Below the pieces are notes generated by a model. That model did no database searches and had not been told where the DNA came from. It was given only the letters and a program-made list of their open reading frames with translations. DNA of 64,000 bases, from NCBI GenBank assembly GCA_015680685.1, contig MNCI01000579.1, positions 625,841-689,840 on the forward strand. Direction: 5' to 3'. Source of the DNA: Gnetum montanum (taxonomy: Eukaryota; Streptophyta; Gnetopsida; Gnetales; Gnetaceae). The position numbers and the translations under genes are program-made. Of this stretch, positions 42,489-52,659 are shown one piece after another (the stretch's first letter is position 1; every line of letters begins with the position of its first letter).

Positions 42489-44960
42489 ATGTCTCTCTTA
42501 CATGGAAGTGACTATGCACTGTATAGCGAACACATTCATTAGAGAACTAAGGAGATATACGATGAAGAAGATTGGAGTGACCAACCTCATGTAGGGGTTT
42601 GTTATGATCATGACCACCTTGACAACACTCAAAGACTACATTCACCTGAGGTAGAAAATCTTAGGAGAGATGGTGTAGGTCCTAGACTAGGGGAGGCCTC
42701 AAGGCCTAAGACCTTCTCAAAACCAAAAAATGATAAATCTAAGGACCCCAAAGAATACTATAGAAGGCATGGTAATGCTTCCAATTCCTCATCTTCCTCT
42801 TCCCCTTCAATAGCTAGTTCTAATGAATATGAACATAGGTATGAAGATAAGGCTCCACTAAAGGTTCAAACTAAAAATCAAAATCGAACCCATGGGAAAG
42901 ATCAAATACATCACCATGAGCATAGAAATTTTCCTCACAACTTATTTGATGACGATGAATCCTTAATGGCCAATAAGAGCCTAATGCAGATCACAAAGGT
43001 AGTAAAGATATCTCATAAGCATTGCAAAAAGAGTTACCTACCTAAGCTTGACATGAATAACATTCCTAAATTTGCAAGAGGCTATGATGCAGATCTGCAC
43101 CATCATTTACATGCCTTCTATGATGCTTGTGCTTTCTACAACATTGAAAGTTGGTGGAAAAAGCTTAAACTCTTTCCTAGGATACTAATTGATAAAGTTG
43201 AAGTGTGGTATTGATCATTGAGACCAAATTCAATTTGATAATGGTTTGCAATGCTAGAACTATTCAATGAGAAATACCAAACCTATGTGAGGGTGTCCAA
43301 TTCGATGAGACAGATCCAAGAGTGGAAACAAGAACAACATGAACCCTTGGACATGGCCTTAGATACATATTATGCCTTACTGAATAGATGGCCAGGCCAT
43401 GCTTTCCCTAAGGGAAGGAAAATTTTCCAAATCATAGATGGGCTTTGTAATGAAACATGGGAGATCCTTGGGATGTATGCCCTAGGAAAATTATACAAGC
43501 TCCAAGCCCATCAGATCAAAGGGGTAATCAATCATGTGGAAAAAGAAGAAGGAGATATATGCAAATGGAAGAATGTCAAGAAATATCAATGGGACTTAAC
43601 TCTTCAATAGAAGGAGGTCCATATCTATGATAAGGAGAATGAAATTGCTCTTGATAAGGTGATTTCACAACAAACCTTGCCAATATAGGAGTCTATGGAT
43701 GAACTAGAAGCAAATTTTAATAGGATGTCCAAATGGATATATGAAAATGTTACAACTCTCATTGAGATGGTTGAGGAGAAGCTCATGCAACACAAGCTAG
43801 GCGATCATATTAAACAAAGGATATAGAGCCAAGAAACACCCAAGAACACTTTTTGGCAAACAAGAAAAGTGGATGATGAGAGTGAGGCTATAGACTTAAC
43901 CATAGACAAAGATAATGGATGTGACATCTGTATATATGATCATCCGAAGGGCCATTCCCCAATTTTGTTACATCTATAGGAGTATTAGGTAGGTGCCTTA
44001 AATTTGAAGTTTGTGCAAAAGCACATGCCTAGGAGATTTTCTCTTCCACAAGGTAATTATAGACAGTTCCATAACCAATTGTACTATCCTAGGGGGACTT
44101 ATTACTAGCCTCAATGTATTCATCAACCACAATGGCAAAAACCACAATCATGGGGGAGGCCACCACCAAATCAACCCTATCCACAAAAACTACATGTATA
44201 TTATGTTCAACATCCTATTTTTCCAACTAGTTTTACATCCTATACTTCTAATCACCACTACCACTCTCCTGAGTACCATCAACCCATGACATCCCTTGAG
44301 GAATCACCAACTTGCACCTCTTACCATCCATCTTACTCTTGATATTCTTATACTGCACCTCCTCACATGTCACCACCAAGGACATAAGAAGGTTTCACAT
44401 CACAATATCAAAAAATAAATGCTGCTTGTGCTACATATGTGCAGAGACATTATGAAATTAGCAAGTCTTAACCACAATGTAGGAAACGTCCCTTCTATAG
44501 GAAAGGTCATAAACCAAAGAAAGCCATGCATGGACCCACCACATCAACCTAGCCAACATAATGCCAATTGGATGAACCACATTCCTTTTCACCACCACCA
44601 TCATCTAGGCCTACACAAGCACCACCATACATCATTACTCCAATCCCAAATCCAAACAATGAATCTAATAGTGTTGGGAGATAAACAAATCAATGCATAC
44701 CATATCATTTTCAAGGGTGCAATCATGGGCCTAGACATCAATAACATTAACACATCTCATACGCTGACCCACCAAACATTTAACAATCAAGTGTGTGACC
44801 AACGATTCTTCTACGTAGCCACCACACCACAAATAGATACCCAGTGGCTAGGGCATGGACAGTTACCAATGTTTCATACATGCATGGATCCTATGTATCT
44901 ACTTATTAATCCTTGTCATGGCCAAATGTTTAGTCATGGATGTTATCCCCCATTTTAATC
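42489..44960 (+). pseudogene. gag: E gag, one long frame with a few stops
   Basis: ATG at 42489 (MSLLHGSDYA). A single phase can be followed for about 820 codons without a frameshift. It has an N-terminal block shorter than in A, a Ser-rich linker (about 42775-42820), MNNIPKFARGYDADLHHHLHAFYDACAF (in 42966-43214), the gag core MLELFNEKYQTYVRV ... FQIIDGL ... LGMYALGKL (43251-43610), and a Gln/Pro/Tyr tail (44030-44400, LPQGNYRQFHNQ). There is a tail absent from the other copies (44400-44960) with QCRKRPFYRKGHKPKK, possibly a ruined zinc knuckle. Most stops are TAG/TAA one transition from CAG/CAA. Upstream of ORF3 with no pol between. Confidence 0.85.
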
Positions 44961-46269
44961 TTTATGATTCTTAAGTGTTTTTCATCTTTTTGTTTTACAA
45001 TTTTTTGTCATTTTTCTATTTCTTGATCCAATTTTTCTAATTGTTATGCTCATTTTCTTTGTTATGTAATCTCGCTTGTGAATAAAACAATCATGTTGCC
45101 CATTGAGATGAGCTTTTCTCTATGTTGTCAAGTCATAAGGAATTGATTATTCAGACATTGAGGCCACGACATCCATATAGTTAGTCCATTAATAAGAGGT
45201 TCTTGCCTTGGTCATAATGGTAATCTTTTTCATCATCCAACCTAATAATAAATCTATAATCATTGTATCTAGATAGAAGAGTGCAGAACCAATGCAGAAT
45301 GTGAAGGGTGTGACACCAAGGGAATTTGTGGACTCTCTTTCCACTTCTATATGTTCTATCATGTTGCTGAGGTTGTAATCATATCCTTGTACATCTAATT
45401 AAAAATAGGAGTAAGAGTAACCTAAAAAAACATTGAATAACCTTCTATGGGTTCCACTAGAAAGACATGTACCCATGCCTAATGGTTGGCAGCTTCTTAG
45501 AATAAAAAAAATGTGTATGCCATCAAAAATCTCCTTCCTTGGACAAAATGACAAGTGATGTTACTCCTTGCTACTATGATAGTCTTATGGTTGTTTGCCG
45601 CTGTGATGAAACAATGCAATGTCACTACAATGTGGCATGGACTTGGTTTGAATCTTAGAAAGAAGAACTCATAATTATTTAACCATTAATAACATACAAG
45701 GTTTCATTGTGACCATGGTAAGAGACCTCATGCCCCAATTTCTACAATCCTTTCTATAGTCCATCTCATCTTGTTGTCTAGGTGCTCATAACTTGTGGTT
45801 TTGTGTAACATAGAGTTATTTTCTCAAATTGGTGGTTTTAACATGTGTGTTTTATTTCACAGGTATGTGTTGCATTCAACCCCTTTAGTGTATATAGACA
45901 TTTTTAGGTGTGGTTACACAAGGGCATCATAGGCTAGAGCCTCCTTTGGGAAGGATCCACTTGTGTAACTTTTGTGACTTGTACTTGTTTGACATAAACA
46001 CATCATTTTTCACCTTCCAAGTGCTCAAGTTGTTGCATTTTATCATTTCCCTTATCATGTAATTGATCCATCCACAACCTTGGTTTTAACATCTTTTTCT
46101 TGCTCATTCTAGTGCTTTTCATGTCGATGACTCCACCTTATCACATTTTCGATGCCTCAAACTAATTTTTCGCTTACCTTAGATTAATGAACCTAACTTC
46201 AAACCTTCCAACCAATCACAGAGCTTCTATTTACATGCTCAATTGTCCCATTCAATGAAAATTTTTGGA
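44961..46269 (+). other. E spacer (non-coding)
   Basis: T-rich start, then blocks related to the other spacers ('gtgaagggtgtgacaccaag' about 45300, 'ctagaaagacatgtacccat' about 45458, 'ttgggaaggatccacttgtg' about 45948). More diverged than between A, D and F. The internal PPT copy seen in the others is not clear; the nearest string is tagtcatggatgttatcccc at 44932-44951. Confidence 0.6.
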
Positions 46270-46360
46270 CCTTGATGTCACCTACCTGATGTTGTGTTCA
46301 ACATGACATTTCATACCCAACGTCGGGTCGTATATAGCCTATATATATTATCCCCGCAAT
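46270..46360 (+). promoter_or_regulatory. E internal, LTR-like promoter for ORF3
   Basis: 'ctgatgttgtgttcaacatg' (about 46287-46306) and 'cccaacgtcgg' (about 46317-46327) echo E's own U3 motifs (gacgttga, caatgttg, gacgtcag). They are followed by gtatatagcctatatatatt (about 46331-46350). A, D and F instead show GGCCTC-type motifs both in U3 and here. Confidence 0.55.
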
Positions 46361-46520
46361 ACTTCCAATTCCATTTTCATCATTTACCACTAGGGGAGTT
46401 GTTTAAATTTTCTCTTGCAACTCCAGATCTCTATGCACTTACTTTCCACTTGCAATATTTAGCTCTCTACTACTTCGATTTTCATGTTGTTTAAATGCAT
46501 TTGAACCCATAACCCAGAGT

Positions 46521-46920
46521 GTTCAAGTTAGTCGTGGTGGGGGGGGAGGGTGCGGGGGTGCGGGGGGTGGGGGGATGCGTTTGCATGGAAAACTTATTCC
46601 AATTGATGAAAATTTGCTATCTCCTAGAAGTTATCATAAGGATAAGAGTGTTAAAATATTTTAAGCATTTTCATGAAAAATCAATCACATTAATGTCAAA
46701 AACTTGAATTTTTCCACCCAAGGAACCATAACCATCATTATAAGAAAAATATAAGGAAAAAGGAAGCAATTGTGAAGGGTCATAAAAGATAATAGACACT
46801 TTTTAGGGATTTTATTGAAGATTTCTAACTCTATGGTCATATGCACTAAGAACTTACACCAAGATAATGAGTAAGGTATCAATTGATTAATGATAAAGAA
46901 TACAACCTTAGTAACACTAG
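46521..46920 (+). other. E putative leader intron with G-rich tract
   Basis: By position the donor is gagt|gttcaag (decayed) and the acceptor gtaacactag ending at 46920, with ATG at 46939. The usual AG directly before ATG is lost (gaaaATG). It contains the G-tract at 46538-46578. Confidence 0.4.
46538..46578 (+). repeat. G-rich tract, G-quadruplex candidate
   Basis: Runs of 8, 3, 5, 6 and 6 G separated by 1-3 bases, on the sense strand of E about 20 bases after the donor. The equivalent positions in Z and D have a single G5 run. Confidence 0.8.
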
Positions 46921-46938
46921 ATCTTTGTTTGATTGAAA

Positions 46939-49640
46939 ATGGCCCCAAAAAGAGATACACAAGGTGAACCCTCGCAAAGAGCCACTAAGTGTCTATAAGG
47001 TGGTCATGGCCAATAAGGAGAACGTGTAGAACAACATGAGTAGAAAGCCCAATTCTTTAGCATTCATCAAGAGGCTCTTGCTACTAAATAGTCGATCCAA
47101 GGGAAGGTTGTAGAACCATAGGCTCTCGTACAGGGACAACGCCTCACGTTGCCTCTCGATTGCCTTGCTGTGATTCTTGAAAAGTCCACATTAACCTTGG
47201 TTATTATGGAAATGAACTTTGGCCCATTCATGGAGTTTTCTTTGGAAGCAATTTAGATGCAACTTAAGGCATTCCCCTTATGGCCCATTCTGGAAAATAG
47301 TGGCGAGTGGTACCTGGGTGCCACTTCAACATCTATGGAGTCAACATCTCTTTTTGATCAAAGAAATTGCTATGACTCTCAACTTGCCAAATGAAAGGAC
47401 TAAGGTAGCCCATATATCAACTAGATCTGATTGCAAGACTAAGAAATTATGGTCAAAACAAGCGTATGACAAGGAGGATAAAACATTCAATGAAATGACT
47501 TTGGAAGAGAGGACATATTTCAATATTGAAACTTGCCACTTCTTTCCCATCAAAGGGTTGAATTGAATTTCAACATATGTGGCTAGGGGAAGTGCCATTC
47601 TAATGGAAAAATTTGCACCCAATCTTCCTTGGTTTTACTTCACTAAAATTAAACAACATTTTGAAGAAAATAAGTTAGCGAAATAAACACTTCTATTTCC
47701 TTTCTTAATTAGAAGGCTATTCAACCATGTTGGGATCCTAGAATATATGAATGACATCCTTAGGAAGGCTCAAAATGCCTCATTCACTGAACTCCTAAAA
47801 CCTATAGCACTAAGGAAAGATCTTGGTGAAGAGCAAGAAGCGGAGAAGGAGGTAGAGCCACAAGAGAAAACACAATGTGAGGCTGAGAAGCACCCATAGA
47901 CACAAGTGTTGCCACTGCCACTACTACAAGATTACATGCCCTTAATGAGTCATTTGCAAAAGATCATTGGAGTTGTTAGCTAGGGAAGCAGGTATGAATC
48001 CAACCTCTTTCAGGTGATGGATGATGTCATACGAACCACAATTTCAACTGATCCAATATAGGGGAATATCTTGCTCTAAGAAAGAGGAGGATCCTAATGG
48101 TCACTACAAATTTCTAGAAACATCACATCCTTCCAATGCTGGAAACTAGTGAAGGTGCCACAGTTGTGGTACTACAAGATGAGGATGCAGTAGGTGCAAT
48201 AGAAGTAATCATAGACCATGTCAAAGAATCATTCAATGTGTCTATTGTGCCATTGAAAAATTTAACAAGAACCAAAGATTCAAAAATGTTGGCTAATACT
48301 TCAATGATTTCTACGGTGCATAAGGACGTTTTTGATCAACTGCTACAAATAGGGTAAGTAATGACTACCTTGTTTGACATTCCTAGTGATGTCACTACAA
48401 CCCAATTAGACCTTATCACTACAAAAGGAAATTTGGTCATGGTAGAAGTCAAGGAAGAGCATGTAGAAGTAGAAGTACAAAGACTACAAGAAGAGCTAGC
48501 TACCTTGAGAGTCAAACAATGGGATCTTACCCATTTAGTTGTGTTGGACCAACTTGGAGAAATTTATAATGAAGCAATTAACCAAGCTAATGAAAGAGAG
48601 AGAAACTATTGAACAAGAAAAAGAGAAGGTTGTCTAGAATGCCTCTACTGTTGATGCGCAATCTCATGCATACAAAAAGGCATTCACCGCTACACAAGAA
48701 GAAAACAAGTAGCTCACCATAGAAAATTTTAGGTTGACCATAGTAGAGAAACAAAAGAACATCTTAGAAGAAAGTGTTCACCAGTTGAAAGAACTACTGG
48801 TGAGGATCATCTAGGACATTAGTAATTTGGATAGAGAAAATTGAACCCTCTTAATGGAGGAGGTTTTCATTATTCCTTAGAAATTAGTAATCAAAATTAG
48901 TGCATGGCCAAATGAGGCCAAGAAACATGAGAAGTTGAAGGAGCACTTTTGCGACCAAGTAGGCATGTATAAATAGACAAATAAGAAAGAGATCCAAATG
49001 GCCAAATCCCACATTAGCTCCTTGTTAACACAATATCCTAAGTGGTAGCTCATCATAGATAGCCATGCCTTGGTCCATCAAGCAAAAGTCAAGAAAAAAG
49101 ATTTGTAGATAGAATATTTGAAAGAATACATGGTGTTGGTTAACCTTAGATATGCCAAAATTACCATGTTAATAGTAGGTCATCCTTGAAACAATCTAGA
49201 AAAATAGGTGATAGTCATCTATGTATTATCTGAAAAAGAGCTTGTAGATTAAAAGGATGCTTTGCATAAGTTGCAAGTGGCAAACTAAGAATTGGAGATG
49301 GTCAAATCCAGCTATCAAGGATAGAAAGACGTAGCCTCAAAACTAATGAGAAGATTAACAGATTATCATGAACTTTGGGACAAAGATAGGGCCTTTGATG
49401 ATGAATGAAGATAGTTTGTGGCTTGCTATGTGAAAGCAAATCAGATGTTCCTACAATTTCCATGTCTTTGGGATGTACCAACACTAGCACACATCGACAC
49501 AGTAGCCTGGATGATACATGATCCAAGGACAAAAGAGGAAAATTTGTAGCCATTGCTGAATCATTATAAATTTTAAAAGCTTAGCGACAAAGGGAAGTAA
49601 CTGTTGGAAGAGTCACCACCTCTTGAAACCACATGAGCTT
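46939..49640 (+). pseudogene. E third ORF (ORF3)
   Basis: ATG at 46939 (MAPKRDTQGEPSQ). The middle domain spans about 47180-47800: GEWYLGAT or its shifted frame, IKEIAMTLNLP, EERTYFNIETCHFFPIKGLN in frame 47219-47566, then PWFYFTKIKQHFEEN and LLFPFLIRRLFNHVGILEYMNDI. An acidic EEQEAEKEVEPQEK linker is at about 47825-47870. The coiled-coil half spans about 48140-49550 (frames 48136-48357 and 48361-48612: LQEELATLRVKQWDL, LGEIYNEAINQANERE). About 900 codons if intact; many TAG stops and at least two frame changes. The WFYFTKI...FPFLI..L pattern is shared with D and F, so the domain is real, but I cannot name it. No signal peptide or membrane helix. Confidence 0.7.
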
Positions 49641-49816
49641 TCCAGTTTTTTTTTTTTTTGTAATAATGTGTTCCATTTTTGTATTACACCACTATGGCAT
49701 GCAAGAGTCAATTGTTTTTTTTATTATGTAACTCAATCAATAATCCCATACCTTCCCAATATTTTGTAAAGAACTTGTTCTTCATTTTTTTTAAATCAAG
49801 GATGAGTTTTCATTCA
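49641..49816 (+). other. E ORF3 3' untranslated region
   Basis: Starts with a T14-like run (49649-49662) and ttgtaataatgtgttccatt, related to X at 5775-5930. Then 'atcccataccttcc' and 'caaggatgagttttcattca', which precede the PPT in Z, C, D, E and F. Confidence 0.6.
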
Positions 49817-49828
49817 GTCGTGGGGCTA
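49817..49828 (+). promoter_or_regulatory. E 3' polypurine tract
   Basis: gtcgtggggcta, directly before the LTR start. Confidence 0.8.
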
Positions 49829-50689
49829 TGATGAGTCATCATTTTGTCTACCTCGACGTCAGGCACCCAATGTTGATTTTAAGAAGTGATGTCAGATATT
49901 TGATGTCATCTCCTCTAGGTTGGCCTATAAATATAGCACTTGGATACCTGAATGAGAAAAGTAATAAGTAGTAGAGAAGATAGTTTTTGTTTTTATTTTT
50001 TGATGGTCTTTGTTAGAGTCTTGTTATTTCCAGTGCACACCTATAGTGTGATGTTTGTAATCATATGGCACCTTTGTTCGAGTGTGACATACTTGGACAT
50101 GTTACATGACTAGCAATAAAGATTGAAATTACTTCCATCATTCCATCATTCACTTAGATTATTATTACTTTTAATTGCTAATTATTTACTATTTTCTTTA
50201 GTTAAATGTTTCCATTCATTGCTATTTACTATTCCTCTTATTAAAAGGAATGTGTACACCTTGATCACAAGTGTTTAAGTGTAGATACTTGGTAATCTAG
50301 AAGTGTATTATTTGGCACACCTAGCAACATATGCTTGGCAATCCCAGAAGTAGCCTCATAAAGTCCAAGATATATACAGATAATTAAGGGTGAATACTCA
50401 TTGCACGTAGGCTAAATTAGATCTTGTTTTCCATTGTTCATTAACTTAATTCATTTACTTATTTATCATTATAAGGAGTAAAGTAGAATTAGATAACATC
50501 ATACGCGTCACTTTGGACTAAACCATACGTGACAAAGCTACCACTAGTCCAAGCGGGAAAACAACAAACTATGATCAGAGTATAATGATCTAGATGCCAC
50601 AACTAGTTCCATCCATGGAATTTGACCAGATCATATGTGAACACTTGTGATTTGTATGGTTGAGTGTAGGGGTACCTCACTACTCATCA
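49829..50689 (+). repeat. E 3' LTR
   Basis: TGATGAGTCATC ... TACTCATCA. U3 'gacgtcaggcacccaatgtt' and 'gatgtcagatatttgatgtc' (49851-49905), tataaata at about 49926. Equal in length to the 5' LTR and alignable without large gaps. Confidence 0.93.
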
Positions 50690-50694
50690 GATGG
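50690..50694 (+). repeat. E target-site duplication, right copy
   Basis: gatgg, identical to 41500-41504. Confidence 0.9.
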
Positions 50695-51535
50695 TGTCGA
50701 GTGGCACTTCTCTAGAGCAATGCCATTACCAGATGTACATAGTGTAGGATTAGGTTTTGTTGTCTTTTTGTAATGTCTTGCATCATGTTTTGTTGTAGTG
50801 TATCCCATGTGTATGCATTTGTATGTCATGGATCATTAGGTATACATGATGCCTAAGGCATTTTCACTATGCTTTTAACTAATATCTAATGGGACTAATG
50901 ATTTATCATCCAAATTAATATTTTTGTTTAAGCACTTTTCCTTTGGCTAAACTTTTAAGGGGGTGAACTTAGATACCTATTAGATTTATGTATTTACAAT
51001 TAGTATGTCGGGGTCATGTCCCCCAATTTCTTGTTTTCAACTTTTTTTCTTTTGGGTTGAACCTTTGTTCTCAAGCATTGTGTTTTTTCTTTTTTTTTGT
51101 TTGATGTTGAATGATTTGGACCGATTAATTAATTACATGTCTCTTCTTCTAGATCTTCCAATTCCTCAAATGTATCTAATCTAATCATTTATTTACTATT
51201 TGGAAGTGTCCTAACCATTATAGAATCAAGTTTTCCTTTTTCTTCTAAAAAAATTGGAAGTTGCTTTGTCAGAAAATTCTATTTTCTACTTCATTCACTC
51301 TGTCATTGCATTTTAAACTATTTTAGTGAAATAACATGTGATGTTTCTAGATTTGGTAGGTGGTCATTCAAGTGAAGCCTCTATTTCTATGTCATTTTAT
51401 AAATTGTCAAATGATTTATATGTATCATGTGCATAGGATGTTTCTTTGGAGGGTTTGTGTTTATGCAAATTCTAGGTTATTTACCTTGATATTTAAGATT
51501 CTTGAATGATTTAAATCATGTATGAAGGATAAAGA
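50695..51535. other. Unclassified sequence between E and F
   Basis: Continuation of 40991-41499. T-rich, without LTR, PBS or retroelement motif on either strand. No frame above 60 codons. It may be host intergenic DNA or a much older repeat. Confidence 0.55.
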
Positions 51536-52408
51536 TAAATCATTATGGGTACCCCTACAACCAACCATATGAATAACAAAGCGTTCATATGCGATCCGGT
51601 CAAATTCCATGGACTTTATAGTTTCCAATGCACTAGTCTTCTAGGAAGTCAACCTTACCTTAAGGTTGTTTGTTGTCTTCCCAATTACACTTGTGATGTA
51701 CATTGGTATGGTTAAGTGTAATTGAGGCATATTATTTTTATCATTTTGTATTTTATGGTTTTTTTTTTAAAGAGAAAAAATGTAGTTGGACTAACTAATT
51801 AACTAGTATCTAAGAAGTCCTAACATAAGCATCCAATCCCACTTTCCATACACGTCCTGAGCCCACATATCCATTGTTAGGTGACCAAGCACTACACTAC
51901 TAGGTGTACCAAGCAATAACGCTACTAGGATTATCACATGAATACATGTTATGCTTGAAGTGGTCATACTTATGTGTTTAATCTATCTAGCTTATCTTGT
52001 TTAATTACTTCATTAGATTAATTACTAGAAAATATTAAATGCATAAATAAAATGTTTAATCTATCTAGAATGCTACAAGGTTTATTTGAAAGTTCATCTT
52101 TATCGCTGCACACACTGTCATGCTCAGGTACAACAATGCTCGAATAAAGAGCTGTACACTCAATAACTCCTACTATGGGCACTTGGGAGAAAAATTCTAA
52201 CTCTCAAATAAAAAAACTACAAGAGATTCACTACTACTAAAATCTTGATGCCATAAATGTGGCTAGTAGGTTTTTATTTATAGCCAAAAATAAACATTGC
52301 ATCGACGAGGCCTCATTGATGCATGATATGATGTGTTAACTAGGCCTCATCAATGAGGCCGCGTTGATGAAGCCTTGTCAATGTAGCTGATAAAACTGCA
52401 ACTCATCA
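51536..52408 (-). repeat. F 3' LTR
   Basis: The right edge is exact (ACTCATCA ends at 52408). The left edge is decayed: taaatcattatgggtacccc corresponds to TGATGAGTGGCGAGGTACCCC. U3 motifs 'gcatcgacgaggcctcattg' (about 52290-52309), 'aactaggcctcatcaatgag' (about 52337-52356). TATA (reverse of tatttatagcc) at about 52275. Confidence 0.88.
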
Positions 52409-52420
52409 TACCTCCAGAAT
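52409..52420 (-). promoter_or_regulatory. F 3' polypurine tract (decayed)
   Basis: Plus tacctccagaat, i.e. attctggaggta on minus; G run interrupted. Confidence 0.6.
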
Positions 52421-52659
52421 TGAATGAAAACTTGTCATTGAGTTCTTTTACAAAATTGGGAAGGTATGGAATTATTGACTAACCTTTCATAAACAAAATA
52501 GACTATCTTGACAAAAAAAATAAAGTATCCAAGTATATAGATCAACACATTATAAAAAATGGTGGTGTTTAGGACACAAAAATGAGCACTATGAAATTAC
52601 TCTTCAAAACTAGATAACACATTCCATGATGGTGTGAAATTGGATGGAGAAGATCAGAT

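Larger units (their letters stand above)
41505..50689 (+). mobile_element. Element E: complete non-autonomous retrotransposon (gag and ORF3, no pol)
   Basis: 9185 bp with two 861-bp LTRs, PBS, gag, spacer, internal promoter, leader intron, ORF3 and PPT, flanked by a perfect GATGG duplication. Nothing in 44960-46270 resembles protease, RT, RNase H or integrase. gag runs straight into the post-integrase spacer. To move it would need pol from a relative. Its gag is the best preserved in the window, so the insertion may be comparatively young. Confidence 0.9.

Noticed and set aside
44419-44958. 179-codon His-rich open frame in E
   Set aside because: It is in a different phase from the gag frame that can be followed from 42489. 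The His/Pro richness comes from the repetitive Gln/Pro-coding DNA.
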